From an uncultured Fidelibacterota bacterium (GTDB lineage: Bacteria > Marinisomatota > Marinisomatia > Marinisomatales > UBA1611): a stretch of 22,898 nt of DNA. Positions 1 to 7,659 of the stretch are shown in pieces. Location: NCBI GenBank assembly GCA_913043185.1, contig CAJWMI010000019.1, positions 1-22,898 on the forward strand, given 5' to 3'. How positions within the stretch are numbered: position 1 is the first letter of the stretch; every line of letters begins with the position of its first letter. Both the position numbers and the translations under genes were made by a program. The notes under the pieces were generated by a model. The model was not told where the DNA came from. It searched no databases and saw only the letters and a list, made by a program, of their open reading frames with translations.

Positions 1-360
1 TTCTTACTTGATGCCAAGTGGATCTTCTCTGGCATCGCAAAGTGGATGGTCGCGAGCCCATCGGTACTTGGTCTCGTTGATAATTTAAACATGTGGGGCC
101 TCACCATTATTGGAACATGTTTAATCCTAGGACTATTCTCCAGATACGCAAGCTACGCGGGAATGATCCTTGTTTTAGTCTATTACTTATTCACCCCTTC
201 ATTCTGGTGGCTGGATTATTCTCGTCCAGGAGAAGGCAGCTATCTTGTGGTAAATAAAAATCTGATAGAGGCCTGTGCTCTTTTTGTGCTTTACCAGTTT
301 CCCACAAGTGAAATTATCGGGCTAGACCGTCTTTTAGTTAAATACAAACCTTTTAAATAA
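1..360 (+). CDS. DoxX family membrane protein (5' truncated)
   Basis: The frame is open from base 1, so the start lies outside the window; the first Met (base 46) is probably internal. What remains is the C-terminal two to three membrane segments of a DoxX-type protein: a hydrophobic helix near bases 90-140, a second near 145-205, and the helix after the motif YLVVNKNLIE, which is typical of DoxX/TQO-like proteins just before their last helix. DoxX proteins are small four-helix inner-membrane proteins, some of which pass electrons to quinone (thiosulfate:quinone oxidoreductase). The gene ends 12 bases before a Tat-exported Gfo/Idh/MocA oxidoreductase. That spacing suggests one operon, in which this protein could take electrons from the exported enzyme; that role is inference. 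Family call fairly sure, function not. Confidence 0.75.
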   Translation, partial: FLLDAKWIFSGIAKWMVASPSVLGLVDNLNMWGLTIIGTCLILGLFSRYASYAGMILVLVYYLFTPSFWWLDYSRPGEGSYLVVNKNLIEACALFVLYQFPTSEIIGLDRLLVKYKPFK

Positions 361-372
361 GAGTTATTTACC

Positions 373-1989
373 ATGGACAATGAAACAAAAAAAGGAAACA
401 ATAAATCAGATAATAATACAAACCTGGATCGAAGAGAATTATTAAAGGGTCTCGCAACGCTACCGGTTCTTGGCGCATTTTTTGCCAGCCTCTGGGCTAA
501 ATATCGTCGTGATGTTATGAAAAAGTCGGCACTGCTTCAGGATCTAATTAAAGAAAAAAAAGCACCCGCGGTTGTTTCTTCTATTGGAAATCATGAGCGA
601 CTGCGTATCGGTGTCATTGGCTATGGCGGCCGCGGAAGTCATCTAGTAAGGGGGGCCGGGTTTGCAACTCCTGGCTGGACCAAGAGAGCATCAGAAAATG
701 CAAAAAATAATAAACTGGATAAGGGATTTGCCACCTTTATGCAGCAAGAAGATCTTAACACCTCTTTGAACGGCGTCTGCGACCTGTTTGAAGTCCGAAC
801 CAATCAAGGGATCGAGGCATCAAAAAATGAAACCAGGCCAGGTGGTAAGCCGCAGGAAACCGCAAAAAAATATCGTCACTATAAAGAGATGTTAGCAGAT
901 GACAATATTGACGCTGTGATTATTGCTACCCCAGACCATTGGCACGCTCAAATTGTAATCGACGCAGCCCGAGCGGGGAAACATGTATACTGCGAAAAAG
1001 GACTCACTCGCACGTTTAATGAGGCAATAAAAGTCTATGACACAGTAAAAGAAACCGGTATAACCTTCCAGCTGGGTCACCAAAACAGACAGGTAGAGGC
1101 CAATGAGAAAGCAAAACAAATTATTGACCAGGGTCTGCTCGGACCTGTCAACATGGTAGAGCTAACAACCAACCGCAATTCACCCTGGGGGGCCTGGGTC
1201 TGGGACATACACCCAGAGGGTAATGAAAAAACAATTGACTGGAAAACATTTCAGGAGCCTGTTGCACTGAGAAATAGAATTCCATTTGGAGATGAGGCCC
1301 TAAAACGATTTTTCAGGTGGCGCTGCTGGTATGACTATGGCACAGGTTTGTCAGGAGATTTGCTGTCCCATGACTATGACACCATTAACCAGATAATGAA
1401 TATAGGTATCCCGAAATATGCATCATCTACCGGTGGAATCTATTTTTATAAAGACGGCAGGGACGTGCCCGATGTGTGGAACGCTACTTTCGAGTTCCCG
1501 GATAAAGATCTTACTGTCTTGTATAGCGCAACCTTATCCAGTAATAATCCTCGGGGAAATAGAATAATGGGTCATGATGCTACGATGATGATGGGCGGCC
1601 AAAGTGGTGGCGGAAATATCCACGGGTTTATTGTTACCCCAGATGACGCATCTACCCAATACAGAGATCGTATCCAAAATGGTATAATAAACACACGCTA
1701 TCCAATGTACAGCTATGCGCCTGGTTCAAAACAAATTGATGGTGTGACCGGTGCCACGTCCAAGTATTTTGCCAGTAAGGGCCTCCTATACACATACCGA
1801 GATGGGAAAAGAGTTGACCCAACTCACCTGCATATCAAGGACTGGCTTGAGGCTATTCGAAACAGTGGCCAGCCAAAGTGTAATATTGAGGTGGCTCTTC
1901 ATGAGGGTGTAGCCTGTGCGATGGCTACAGAATCTTATTTGCAGGGTCGTCGGATTGAGTGGGACCCTGTAAACCGTAAACTAATCTAG
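373..1989 (+). CDS. Tat-exported Gfo/Idh/MocA family oxidoreductase
   Basis: NAD(P)-dependent sugar or glycoside dehydrogenase family. The N-terminus carries a twin-arginine signal (Arg20-Arg21 followed by ELLKG and a hydrophobic stretch at residues 27-41), so it is probably exported folded with its cofactor, as Zymomonas glucose-fructose oxidoreductase is. A Rossmann fold follows, with nucleotide loop GYGGRG at 83-88. The usual catalytic EKP motif reads EKG at 208-210, keeping the lysine. The usual Asp-x3-His pair appears as Asp329 and His333. At 538 residues it is longer than the classical 330-400, with inserts in both halves. ATG at 373 is chosen because it precedes the Tat signal directly; no strong ribosome binding site is seen. 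It is followed 12 bases later by an MFS permease. Substrate unknown; a 3-dehydrogenase of glycosides is the inference from neighbouring DUF1080 and TIM-barrel genes. Confidence 0.9.
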   Translation: MDNETKKGNNKSDNNTNLDRRELLKGLATLPVLGAFFASLWAKYRRDVMKKSALLQDLIKEKKAPAVVSSIGNHERLRIGVIGYGGRGSHLVRGAGFATPGWTKRASENAKNNKLDKGFATFMQQEDLNTSLNGVCDLFEVRTNQGIEASKNETRPGGKPQETAKKYRHYKEMLADDNIDAVIIATPDHWHAQIVIDAARAGKHVYCEKGLTRTFNEAIKVYDTVKETGITFQLGHQNRQVEANEKAKQIIDQGLLGPVNMVELTTNRNSPWGAWVWDIHPEGNEKTIDWKTFQEPVALRNRIPFGDEALKRFFRWRCWYDYGTGLSGDLLSHDYDTINQIMNIGIPKYASSTGGIYFYKDGRDVPDVWNATFEFPDKDLTVLYSATLSSNNPRGNRIMGHDATMMMGGQSGGGNIHGFIVTPDDASTQYRDRIQNGIINTRYPMYSYAPGSKQIDGVTGATSKYFASKGLLYTYRDGKRVDPTHLHIKDWLEAIRNSGQPKCNIEVALHEGVACAMATESYLQGRRIEWDPVNRKLI

Positions 1990-2001
1990 ATCTATAGGAC
2001 A

Positions 2002-3282
2002 ATGATAAACAGATTATCCAATAATTCCCGCCTGGGAGTAATGATGTTTCTCCAGTATGCTCTGTGGGGTGCTTGGCTCCCGGTTACCGCTAGATATCTA
2101 TCTGCAACCACATCCGAAGGAGGACTGGGATTCAGTGGCTCTGAGATTGGAATGATCTTGGGCCTAGCGGGCTCTATTGGTGCCATAGCGGCACCATTTA
2201 TTGCTGGTCAAATAGCTGACAGATATTTTAGTACAGAGCGCATACTGGGATTACTGGTTACGGCTGGAGGGGCTGTTAAGTGGATAACCGCACACCAGAC
2301 CGAATACGGTGCCTGGCTGGTTTTATCCATCATTTATAGTGTCCTTTATATGCCCACGCTCGCCCTTTCGAACTCTATTACATTTTCCCACATTGATGAC
2401 CAGGAAAACGATTTCCCAAAGATAAGGGTCTGGGGAACGATAGGCTGGATTGCTGCCAGCTGGGTTTTTCCAATGGTCTGGCTGCAGCAGGGTCTCCATT
2501 TTCAGTGGATGCCGCCGTTTATAGTTGGGACCGAAGTTCCTGATGTAACAAATCGCCTGGCGGATGCTTTGAAATTTTCAGGGATAATCTCCGTTAGCTA
2601 TGGGGCATTTTGTTTGCTCTTGCCTCATACCCCTCCTAAGCGAGATGCGACAGAAAAATTGGCCTTTAAAAAAGCGTTTGAACTATTTAAGAAGTCCTCT
2701 TTTACCGTATTAGTGATTGCCAGCCTTGCAGTTAGCGTGATACACCAGATATATTTTTTACAAACGGGACCTTTTCTATCTCATATTGGCATCCTTGACA
2801 GTCAGATAGGGCCTGCGATGACGATTGGCCAGTTCGCGGAAATTTTAACCATGGCTTATTTAGGATTTTTTCTTAAGAGGCTTGGTTTTCACAAAGTTAT
2901 TTCGATCGGTGTTGCCGCCTACTGTATAAGATACGCAATATTTGGCACAGGATCATTTCCGGTCTGGATTATGGTAGTGAGCCAGGCTTTTCATGGATTC
3001 TGTTATGCGTTCTTTTTTGCTGCTGCATATATCTATGTTGATAAACTTGCAGATGAGGACGTCCGCCACTCTGCTCAGACCGTGTTTGGTATTATTATAC
3101 TAGGTGGCGGTCCGGTAATCGGCGGCTGGCTGTCAGGCTACCTGCAGAATATCTACACCCTAGACGGGGTCTTTAATTACTCCGATTTTTGGTATAGCCT
3201 CTCACTTATAGGACTAATAACAACTTTATTTTTCTATTTTTCATTTCAAACTCAATTAGGAAAAGATAATGTCAAACAATAA
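2002..3282 (+). CDS. MFS permease, nucleoside:H+ symporter (NupG/XapB) type
   Basis: A 426-residue polytopic membrane protein with about twelve hydrophobic segments, starting directly with a membrane helix (FLQYALWGAWLPV). The opening pattern, the loop GQIADRYFSTERIL near residue 70 and the segment KIRVWGTIGWIAASW near 140 are typical of the nucleoside:H+ symporter branch of the major facilitator superfamily. In Bacteroidota and Planctomycetes, members of this branch often sit beside Gfo/Idh/MocA genes and probably carry sugars or glycosides rather than nucleosides. AGGA lies only two bases before the ATG. The stop overlaps the next oxidoreductase gene by 14 bases, so the two are likely translationally coupled. 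Most likely role here: import of the cluster's substrate or of the keto-sugar product into the cytoplasm (inference). Confidence 0.88.
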   Translation: MINRLSNNSRLGVMMFLQYALWGAWLPVTARYLSATTSEGGLGFSGSEIGMILGLAGSIGAIAAPFIAGQIADRYFSTERILGLLVTAGGAVKWITAHQTEYGAWLVLSIIYSVLYMPTLALSNSITFSHIDDQENDFPKIRVWGTIGWIAASWVFPMVWLQQGLHFQWMPPFIVGTEVPDVTNRLADALKFSGIISVSYGAFCLLLPHTPPKRDATEKLAFKKAFELFKKSSFTVLVIASLAVSVIHQIYFLQTGPFLSHIGILDSQIGPAMTIGQFAEILTMAYLGFFLKRLGFHKVISIGVAAYCIRYAIFGTGSFPVWIMVVSQAFHGFCYAFFFAAAYIYVDKLADEDVRHSAQTVFGIIILGGGPVIGGWLSGYLQNIYTLDGVFNYSDFWYSLSLIGLITTLFFYFSFQTQLGKDNVKQ

Positions 3283-4528
3283 TATGAAACGCTTGGGTAT
3301 TGGTTTTATTGGTGGAGGCTTCATTACTCGTTTTCATATTCAGTCCCTGATCGGCGTCAGAGATTGCGATGTAATTGGAGTAATGTCGAAAACCAAGTCT
3401 TCAGCAGAAGAGTCATGCGCTCTGGCTCGTGAACTAAAAGTCGGTGATGCTGAAGTCTATAATTCTGTCACAGATATGATTTCTGATCCCAATATTCATG
3501 CTCTCTGGATATGCGCACCAAATTTTACCAGGATTGAGATAATGGAAGAAATCGTGTCTGCTATTGAATCAGGAAAAGGTGAGCTTATTGGTGTCGCATG
3601 TGAAAAACCCTTGGGACGCAATGTAGCAGAGGCCAAGCAAATGCTGGCACTTGCTAAAAGGGTAAATCTTTTAGATGGCTACCTAGAAAACCAGGTGTTT
3701 GCCCCATCAGTCACAAAAGGAAAAGAAATCATTTGGGCCCGCGGTGCTTCTACATCCGGGAGGCCCTATTTAGCAAGAGCCTCAGAAGAACATAGTGGCC
3801 CGCATATGCCCTGGTTTTGGGAAGGAGATCTCCAAGGTGGGGGTGTATTAAACGATATGATGTGTCATTCCGTTGAGGAGGCAAGGTTTATGCTAACTGC
3901 TCCAAACGCATCTCGGGATTCTATCACCCCGTTAACGGTAAACGCATATGCCTCATGCTTAAAATGGCAGCGTCCAGAATATGCGAAAATATTGTCAGAA
4001 AACAGTAGTAAAAAAACAGACTATTTAAAACGGCCTGCAGAAGATTTTGCTCGATCTTTAATAGAATACGAAGATGAGAATGGTGAGAAACTGGTTGTCG
4101 AGACAACAACCTCCTGGTGTTTTGTAGGCGCCGGACTGCGTTTGAGCTTGGAACTTTTTGGGCCAGAATATTCAATGTTTGTCAACACACTAGACTCTGA
4201 CCTAAAAATATTTTTTAGCAGAAATGTCGTTGGATCAGAGGGAGAAGATTTGGTCGAAAAACAAAATGCAGAATCAGGAGAAATGCCAGTAGTAAGCAGC
4301 GAAACAGATACATACGGATATACTGAAGAAAATCGTCACATGGTAGAAAGTTTTTTATCGGGAATGCGGCCAATGGAAAATTTTAGTGATGGTCTAAATG
4401 TAACAGAATTACTTATGACAGCATATATGAGCGCCGAAAATAATAAAACGATTGTTTTTCCACCACCCGGGCTTGATGAGTTTATCCCGGCCGTAGCAAA
4501 AGGAGAATGGAATCCAAAAAATGATTAA
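3269..4528 (+). CDS. Cytoplasmic Gfo/Idh/MocA family oxidoreductase
   Basis: A 419-residue NAD(P)-dependent oxidoreductase without a signal peptide. The N-terminal Rossmann motif is GFIGGGFIT (12-20), the catalytic motif EKP is intact at 112-114, and the family's Asp-x3-His pair is Asp196/His200 in GGVLNDMMCH. It contrasts with the exported paralogue upstream, which has EKG. An AGGA at 3258-3261 sits about seven bases before the chosen ATG; a second in-frame ATG at 3284 is possible but leaves a poorer spacing. The gene overlaps the MFS permease before it by 14 bases and the DUF1080 lipoprotein after it by 8. A plausible job is the cytoplasmic half of the redox cycle, for example reducing a 3-keto-sugar back to the sugar after import (inference). 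Substrate cannot be read from sequence. Confidence 0.9.
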   Translation: MSNNNMKRLGIGFIGGGFITRFHIQSLIGVRDCDVIGVMSKTKSSAEESCALARELKVGDAEVYNSVTDMISDPNIHALWICAPNFTRIEIMEEIVSAIESGKGELIGVACEKPLGRNVAEAKQMLALAKRVNLLDGYLENQVFAPSVTKGKEIIWARGASTSGRPYLARASEEHSGPHMPWFWEGDLQGGGVLNDMMCHSVEEARFMLTAPNASRDSITPLTVNAYASCLKWQRPEYAKILSENSSKKTDYLKRPAEDFARSLIEYEDENGEKLVVETTTSWCFVGAGLRLSLELFGPEYSMFVNTLDSDLKIFFSRNVVGSEGEDLVEKQNAESGEMPVVSSETDTYGYTEENRHMVESFLSGMRPMENFSDGLNVTELLMTAYMSAENNKTIVFPPPGLDEFIPAVAKGEWNPKND

Positions 4529-5201
4529 AACTAGTACAGCCAGGACTGCAGCTACCCTTCTTATTCTCTTTATCTTTGTCGGATGTAAGACGCAATCAAA
4601 AAATTGGACTGTTCTTTTTGATGGAAAAAATGTGAACGGGCTTCGCGGATACAAAATGGAAAATTTTCCATGGGATAATTGGAAAATTGTAAATGGCACC
4701 TTAAAAACGCTGGTACATGAAAAAGGTGTGGATATTATATCAAAAGAAAAATACAAAGACTTTGAACTAGAGCTAGAGTGGAAAGTTCAATCAGGTGGGA
4801 ACAGTGGAATATTTTATTTTGCCAATGAAAAGGGCGACCATATCTGGCAGTCTGCTCCTGAGATGCAAGTGTTAGATAATATTGTTCACGTCGATGGGAA
4901 AAGAACCATCACCTCGGCAGGAGCTCTATATGATCTGATCGCGCCTTCAGAGACAGTTGTAAAACCTGTTGGTGAATTTAATCAGGTTAGAATAGTGTCA
5001 AAAAATAATCATATTGAACACTGGCTTAATGAAGTAAAAATACTAGAATATGATTACCAGAGCGACAACTTTAAAAGACTGATTGAAAAAAGTAAATTTC
5101 GAGATATGCCATATTTCGCTAAGAAAACAGAAGGAGCAATTGGTCTACAAGGCGACCATGGTGAAGTCTGGTATAAAAACATTAGGATTAGAAAATTATA
5201 G
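4521..5201 (+). CDS. DUF1080 (3-keto-disaccharide hydrolase-like) lipoprotein
   Basis: A 226-residue secreted lipoprotein: a hydrophobic signal at residues 10-21 ends in the lipobox FVGC with Cys22, followed by Lys, so an outer-membrane location is likely. The mature part is one DUF1080 concanavalin-like beta-sandwich, recognised from WTVLFDGKNVNGL at its start, SGGNSGIFYF near residue 95, PEMQVLDN near 115 and a closing GLQGDHGEVWYKNIRIRKL. Family members act on 3-keto-glycosides (3-keto-disaccharide hydrolase, or hydration of a keto-glucal intermediate). It overlaps the oxidoreductase upstream by 8 bases. AGGAG lies 15 bases before the ATG, a long spacing, so coupling to the upstream gene may matter. 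Together with the exported dehydrogenase and the TIM-barrel protein it forms the core of a probable keto-glycoside pathway. Confidence 0.88.
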   Translation: MIKTSTARTAATLLILFIFVGCKTQSKNWTVLFDGKNVNGLRGYKMENFPWDNWKIVNGTLKTLVHEKGVDIISKEKYKDFELELEWKVQSGGNSGIFYFANEKGDHIWQSAPEMQVLDNIVHVDGKRTITSAGALYDLIAPSETVVKPVGEFNQVRIVSKNNHIEHWLNEVKILEYDYQSDNFKRLIEKSKFRDMPYFAKKTEGAIGLQGDHGEVWYKNIRIRKL

Positions 5202-5210
5202 TATTGGATT

Positions 5211-6125
5211 TTGAACCGGCGTGAATTTTTAAAAAAAAGTATCACATTCTCAGCGGGGGTCTCCTTGTCCGGTATTTCTATTCTACAATTAAATAGCTGT
5301 GAAAGGAAAAACATGCCATTTCAAATATCACTGGCAGAGTGGTCGCTGCATCGGACAATTCGTTCCAAAAAAATTGACCACCTAGATTTCTTTGATATTA
5401 CAAAAAATAAATTTGGACTGTCTGCTGTAGAATATGTGAATACCTTCTTCTTTGATAAGGCTAAAGATGTCGGTTACTTGAATGAGATGAAGACCAGGGC
5501 TGATGATCTTGGTATAAAAAGTCTATTGATCATGTGTGATTCAGAGGGTGATCTTGGGGACCCTGATCCAAAACAAAGAACCAAGGCAATTGAAAACCAT
5601 TACAAGTGGGTAGATGCAGCAAAATTTCTTGGTTGTCACTCGATCCGAGTTAACGCACGAAGTACAGGCAGCTATGATGAACAGATTAAACTCGCAACTG
5701 ATGGTCTCCAAAGGCTAACACAATTTGCTAAAGACTTAGGGATTAATATAATTGTAGAAAATCATGGGGGCCTATCTAATAACGGGACATGGCTTTCAAA
5801 GGTAGTTCAGGATGTGGACCATCCAATGTGTGGGACGCTGCCTGATTTTGGTAATTTTAAGTTAGAAGATAATACATGGTATAATCGCTATAAGGGAGTA
5901 GGTGAGCTTATGCCATTCGCGAAAGGGGTTAGTGCAAAGAGCTATAGTTTTGATCACGAAGGTAATGATACTCAAACCGATTACTATAAAATGATTAAGA
6001 TTGTATTGGACTCTGGTTACGATGGATATATCGGTATAGAATATGAGGGCAATGAGCTTGGAGAGATGGAAGGAATACTAGCGACGAAAAAACTGCTTGA
6101 GCGTGTTGGAATATCTTTGGCCTAG
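5211..6125 (+). CDS. Tat-exported sugar isomerase/epimerase-like TIM-barrel protein
   Basis: A 304-residue protein of the xylose isomerase-like (AP endonuclease 2) TIM-barrel family. Translation starts at a TTG (5211): this is needed to include the twin-arginine signal RREFLKK at residues 3-9, and the only Met before the barrel is residue 35. The signal ends at Cys30 (LNSC), so it may be a Tat lipoprotein although Asn at -2 is not ideal. Candidate metal ligands are Glu183 (VENHGG), Asp212 (PDFGNF) and Glu277 (GIEYEG); where many relatives have a His-Leu-Lys-Asp strand, this one has SAKSYSFD (241-248). Exported members found beside DUF1080 and Gfo/Idh/MocA genes are candidates for beta-elimination or epimerisation of keto-glycosides rather than sugar-phosphate work. 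Last gene of the cluster, nine bases after DUF1080. Confidence 0.85.
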   Translation: MNRREFLKKSITFSAGVSLSGISILQLNSCERKNMPFQISLAEWSLHRTIRSKKIDHLDFFDITKNKFGLSAVEYVNTFFFDKAKDVGYLNEMKTRADDLGIKSLLIMCDSEGDLGDPDPKQRTKAIENHYKWVDAAKFLGCHSIRVNARSTGSYDEQIKLATDGLQRLTQFAKDLGINIIVENHGGLSNNGTWLSKVVQDVDHPMCGTLPDFGNFKLEDNTWYNRYKGVGELMPFAKGVSAKSYSFDHEGNDTQTDYYKMIKIVLDSGYDGYIGIEYEGNELGEMEGILATKKLLERVGISLA

Positions 6126-6153
6126 CAATCAATAGACCGCAAAATAATTAATA

Positions 6154-7569
6154 TCATTTATTTTTATAAGCTATCAAATATTTCTTAGCCGCTTCATAGG
6201 TATTATCAATTTCCCCATCTAATATTGCCTCTTCAACAGATTTTTTTATTATGCCAATTTCTTTCCCTTCCTCAAGCCCAAAAATGTCCATTATTTCTTT
6301 TCCTCTGACCGGGCTTTGAAATTTTTCTGCTGAATCTTTATCTAATACCACCTGCATTTTTTTTTCGACAATATCAAAATTATTTAAATATTTTTTAACC
6401 AGTTTCGAATTCTTTGTGGTTATATCAGCTCTACAAAGAATCATTAAGTCTTCGAGCTCATTGCCAGCTGACACCATCAATCTTCTAACTGCAGAATCTG
6501 TAACCTCAGATTTAACGAGCGCTATTGGTCGCAAGTGCAAAAGTGTGAGCTTTTTTAAATAATTAGCCAAATGGTTAGAGAGTCGCATCCTTTTTGCAAC
6601 TTTGTTAAGCATTTTTTCACCAATAGCATCATGCCCATGAAAAGTATATCCTTTTTTGGGATCTATTTTACGTGTTCTTGGCTTTGCAATATCATGAACT
6701 AATGCTGCAAATCTTACTTTCATTTTTTCTGTTAATTCTGCAGCATTATCTACAACCTGTAAGGTGTGAGCAAAAATATCTTTGTGATTCCACTCTGAAG
6801 ATTGTTTCATATCGTACATGATATCAATTTCCGGAAAAACAATTTTCATTAAACCAGTTTTTTGCAAAATAACTAAACCTACAGATGGTTTGATAGTCGA
6901 TAATATTTTTATAAACTCTTCTCGAATTCTTTCCCAAGATACAATTTTTATCCTTTTAGCCTGCTTAATTATAGAAATACGGCACTGAGGTTCAATCTTA
7001 AAGTTAAGTTTAGAAGCAAAATAAGCAGCACGCATCATTCTTAATGGATCATCTGAAAAAGTTTTATCGGGATCCAATGGTGTTCTTAATATTTTCTTTT
7101 CTAAATCAGAAACGCCTCCTAATGGGTCCACAATCTCTCCAAAATTTTCAGGATGAATGTCCATGGCCATAGCATTAATTGTAAAGTCTCTTCGTTTTAA
7201 ATCTTCTTTAAGACTAGCAGATTTGACTGCTGATGGTTTTCTAGAGGTGTTATCATATTGTTCCATACGTGAGCTGGCCACCTCTATCTGGAGTAGTTTA
7301 TTAGGAATTAATGCTGTCCCAAATTTTTTAAAGGGAACAATTTTTTTTACACCAATGTTTATAGCTAATTTTTTCGCAAATAAAATTCCATCTCCTTCAA
7401 CCATTAGATCGATGTCCTGAATTTTTCTTCCTAGGATCAAATCCCTTACAACACCTCCAACAACATATACTCTAATATTTTCTTTCTTTCCAAGATTGCC
7501 AGCCGTTATAGCCACATTTAAAATATGCTTATAGATAGGCTGATCTAGTATTTTCCCTATATTTGTCAT
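6154..7569 (-). CDS. CCA tRNA nucleotidyltransferase / poly(A) polymerase family protein with HD domain
   Basis: Adds nucleotides to RNA 3' ends: either the CCA end of tRNA or a poly(A) tail. The class II nucleotidyltransferase head starts with GGVVRD (38-43) and has the catalytic pair in QDIDL (Asp52, Asp54). RRDFTINAMA near 126-135 and DPLRMMRA near 174-181 follow, both standard for this family. An HD phosphohydrolase domain lies at about residues 255-390, with His268 and the motif VHDIAKPR (His292, Asp293). Length (471) fits HD-bearing bacterial CCA-adding enzymes. As the only such gene in view, a CCA-adding role is more likely than poly(A) polymerase, but sequence alone does not settle it. 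It converges with the catabolic cluster (28-base gap) and is divergent from the DUF4835 gene. No Shine-Dalgarno is seen before the ATG. Confidence 0.9.
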   Translation of the reverse strand: MTNIGKILDQPIYKHILNVAITAGNLGKKENIRVYVVGGVVRDLILGRKIQDIDLMVEGDGILFAKKLAINIGVKKIVPFKKFGTALIPNKLLQIEVASSRMEQYDNTSRKPSAVKSASLKEDLKRRDFTINAMAMDIHPENFGEIVDPLGGVSDLEKKILRTPLDPDKTFSDDPLRMMRAAYFASKLNFKIEPQCRISIIKQAKRIKIVSWERIREEFIKILSTIKPSVGLVILQKTGLMKIVFPEIDIMYDMKQSSEWNHKDIFAHTLQVVDNAAELTEKMKVRFAALVHDIAKPRTRKIDPKKGYTFHGHDAIGEKMLNKVAKRMRLSNHLANYLKKLTLLHLRPIALVKSEVTDSAVRRLMVSAGNELEDLMILCRADITTKNSKLVKKYLNNFDIVEKKMQVVLDKDSAEKFQSPVRGKEIMDIFGLEEGKEIGIIKKSVEEAILDGEIDNTYEAAKKYLIAYKNK

Positions 7570-7589
7570 GAACCAATATTACTTTGAAA

Positions 7590-7618
7590 TTTGTATCATA
7601 TAAAAACCTGTTAGACAA
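7590..7618 (-). promoter_or_regulatory. Candidate promoter of the nucleotidyltransferase gene
   Basis: Reading the minus strand, TTGTCT and TACAAA are separated by exactly 17 bases, and the -10-like box ends 20 bases before the ATG at 7569, giving a predicted leader of about 14 bases with no Shine-Dalgarno. The 90-base divergent spacer also has to serve the + strand DUF4835 gene. For that direction the only hint is TATCTTTC at 7649-7656, close to the Bacteroidota -7 consensus TAnnTTTG, with TTG 22 bases upstream. Pattern match by eye only. Confidence 0.35.
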
Positions 7619-7659
7619 TTCACTTGTTTTAGGGAAAAACTTTCATCTATCTTTCGGTT

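Noticed and set aside
2002..3282. MFS gene as a true nucleoside transporter
   Set aside because: No nucleoside-metabolism gene is nearby, and relatives beside Gfo/Idh/MocA genes are more likely sugar carriers; only the family is claimed.
4409..4756. Minus-strand open frame of 115 codons
   Set aside because: Lies antisense across the well-supported oxidoreductase and DUF1080 genes, crossing both; its translation shows no family features.
4521..5201. DUF1080 protein as a broad glycoside hydrolase or lectin
   Set aside because: The concanavalin-like fold allows this, but gene context with two Gfo/Idh/MocA enzymes and a TIM-barrel protein fits keto-glycoside chemistry better.
6119..6138. Short hairpin GGCCTA / TAGACC between the converging TIM-barrel and nucleotidyltransferase genes
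   Set aside because: Six pairs with one mismatch (a wobble on the minus strand), partly inside the coding end, and no T-run on either side; not a convincing terminator.
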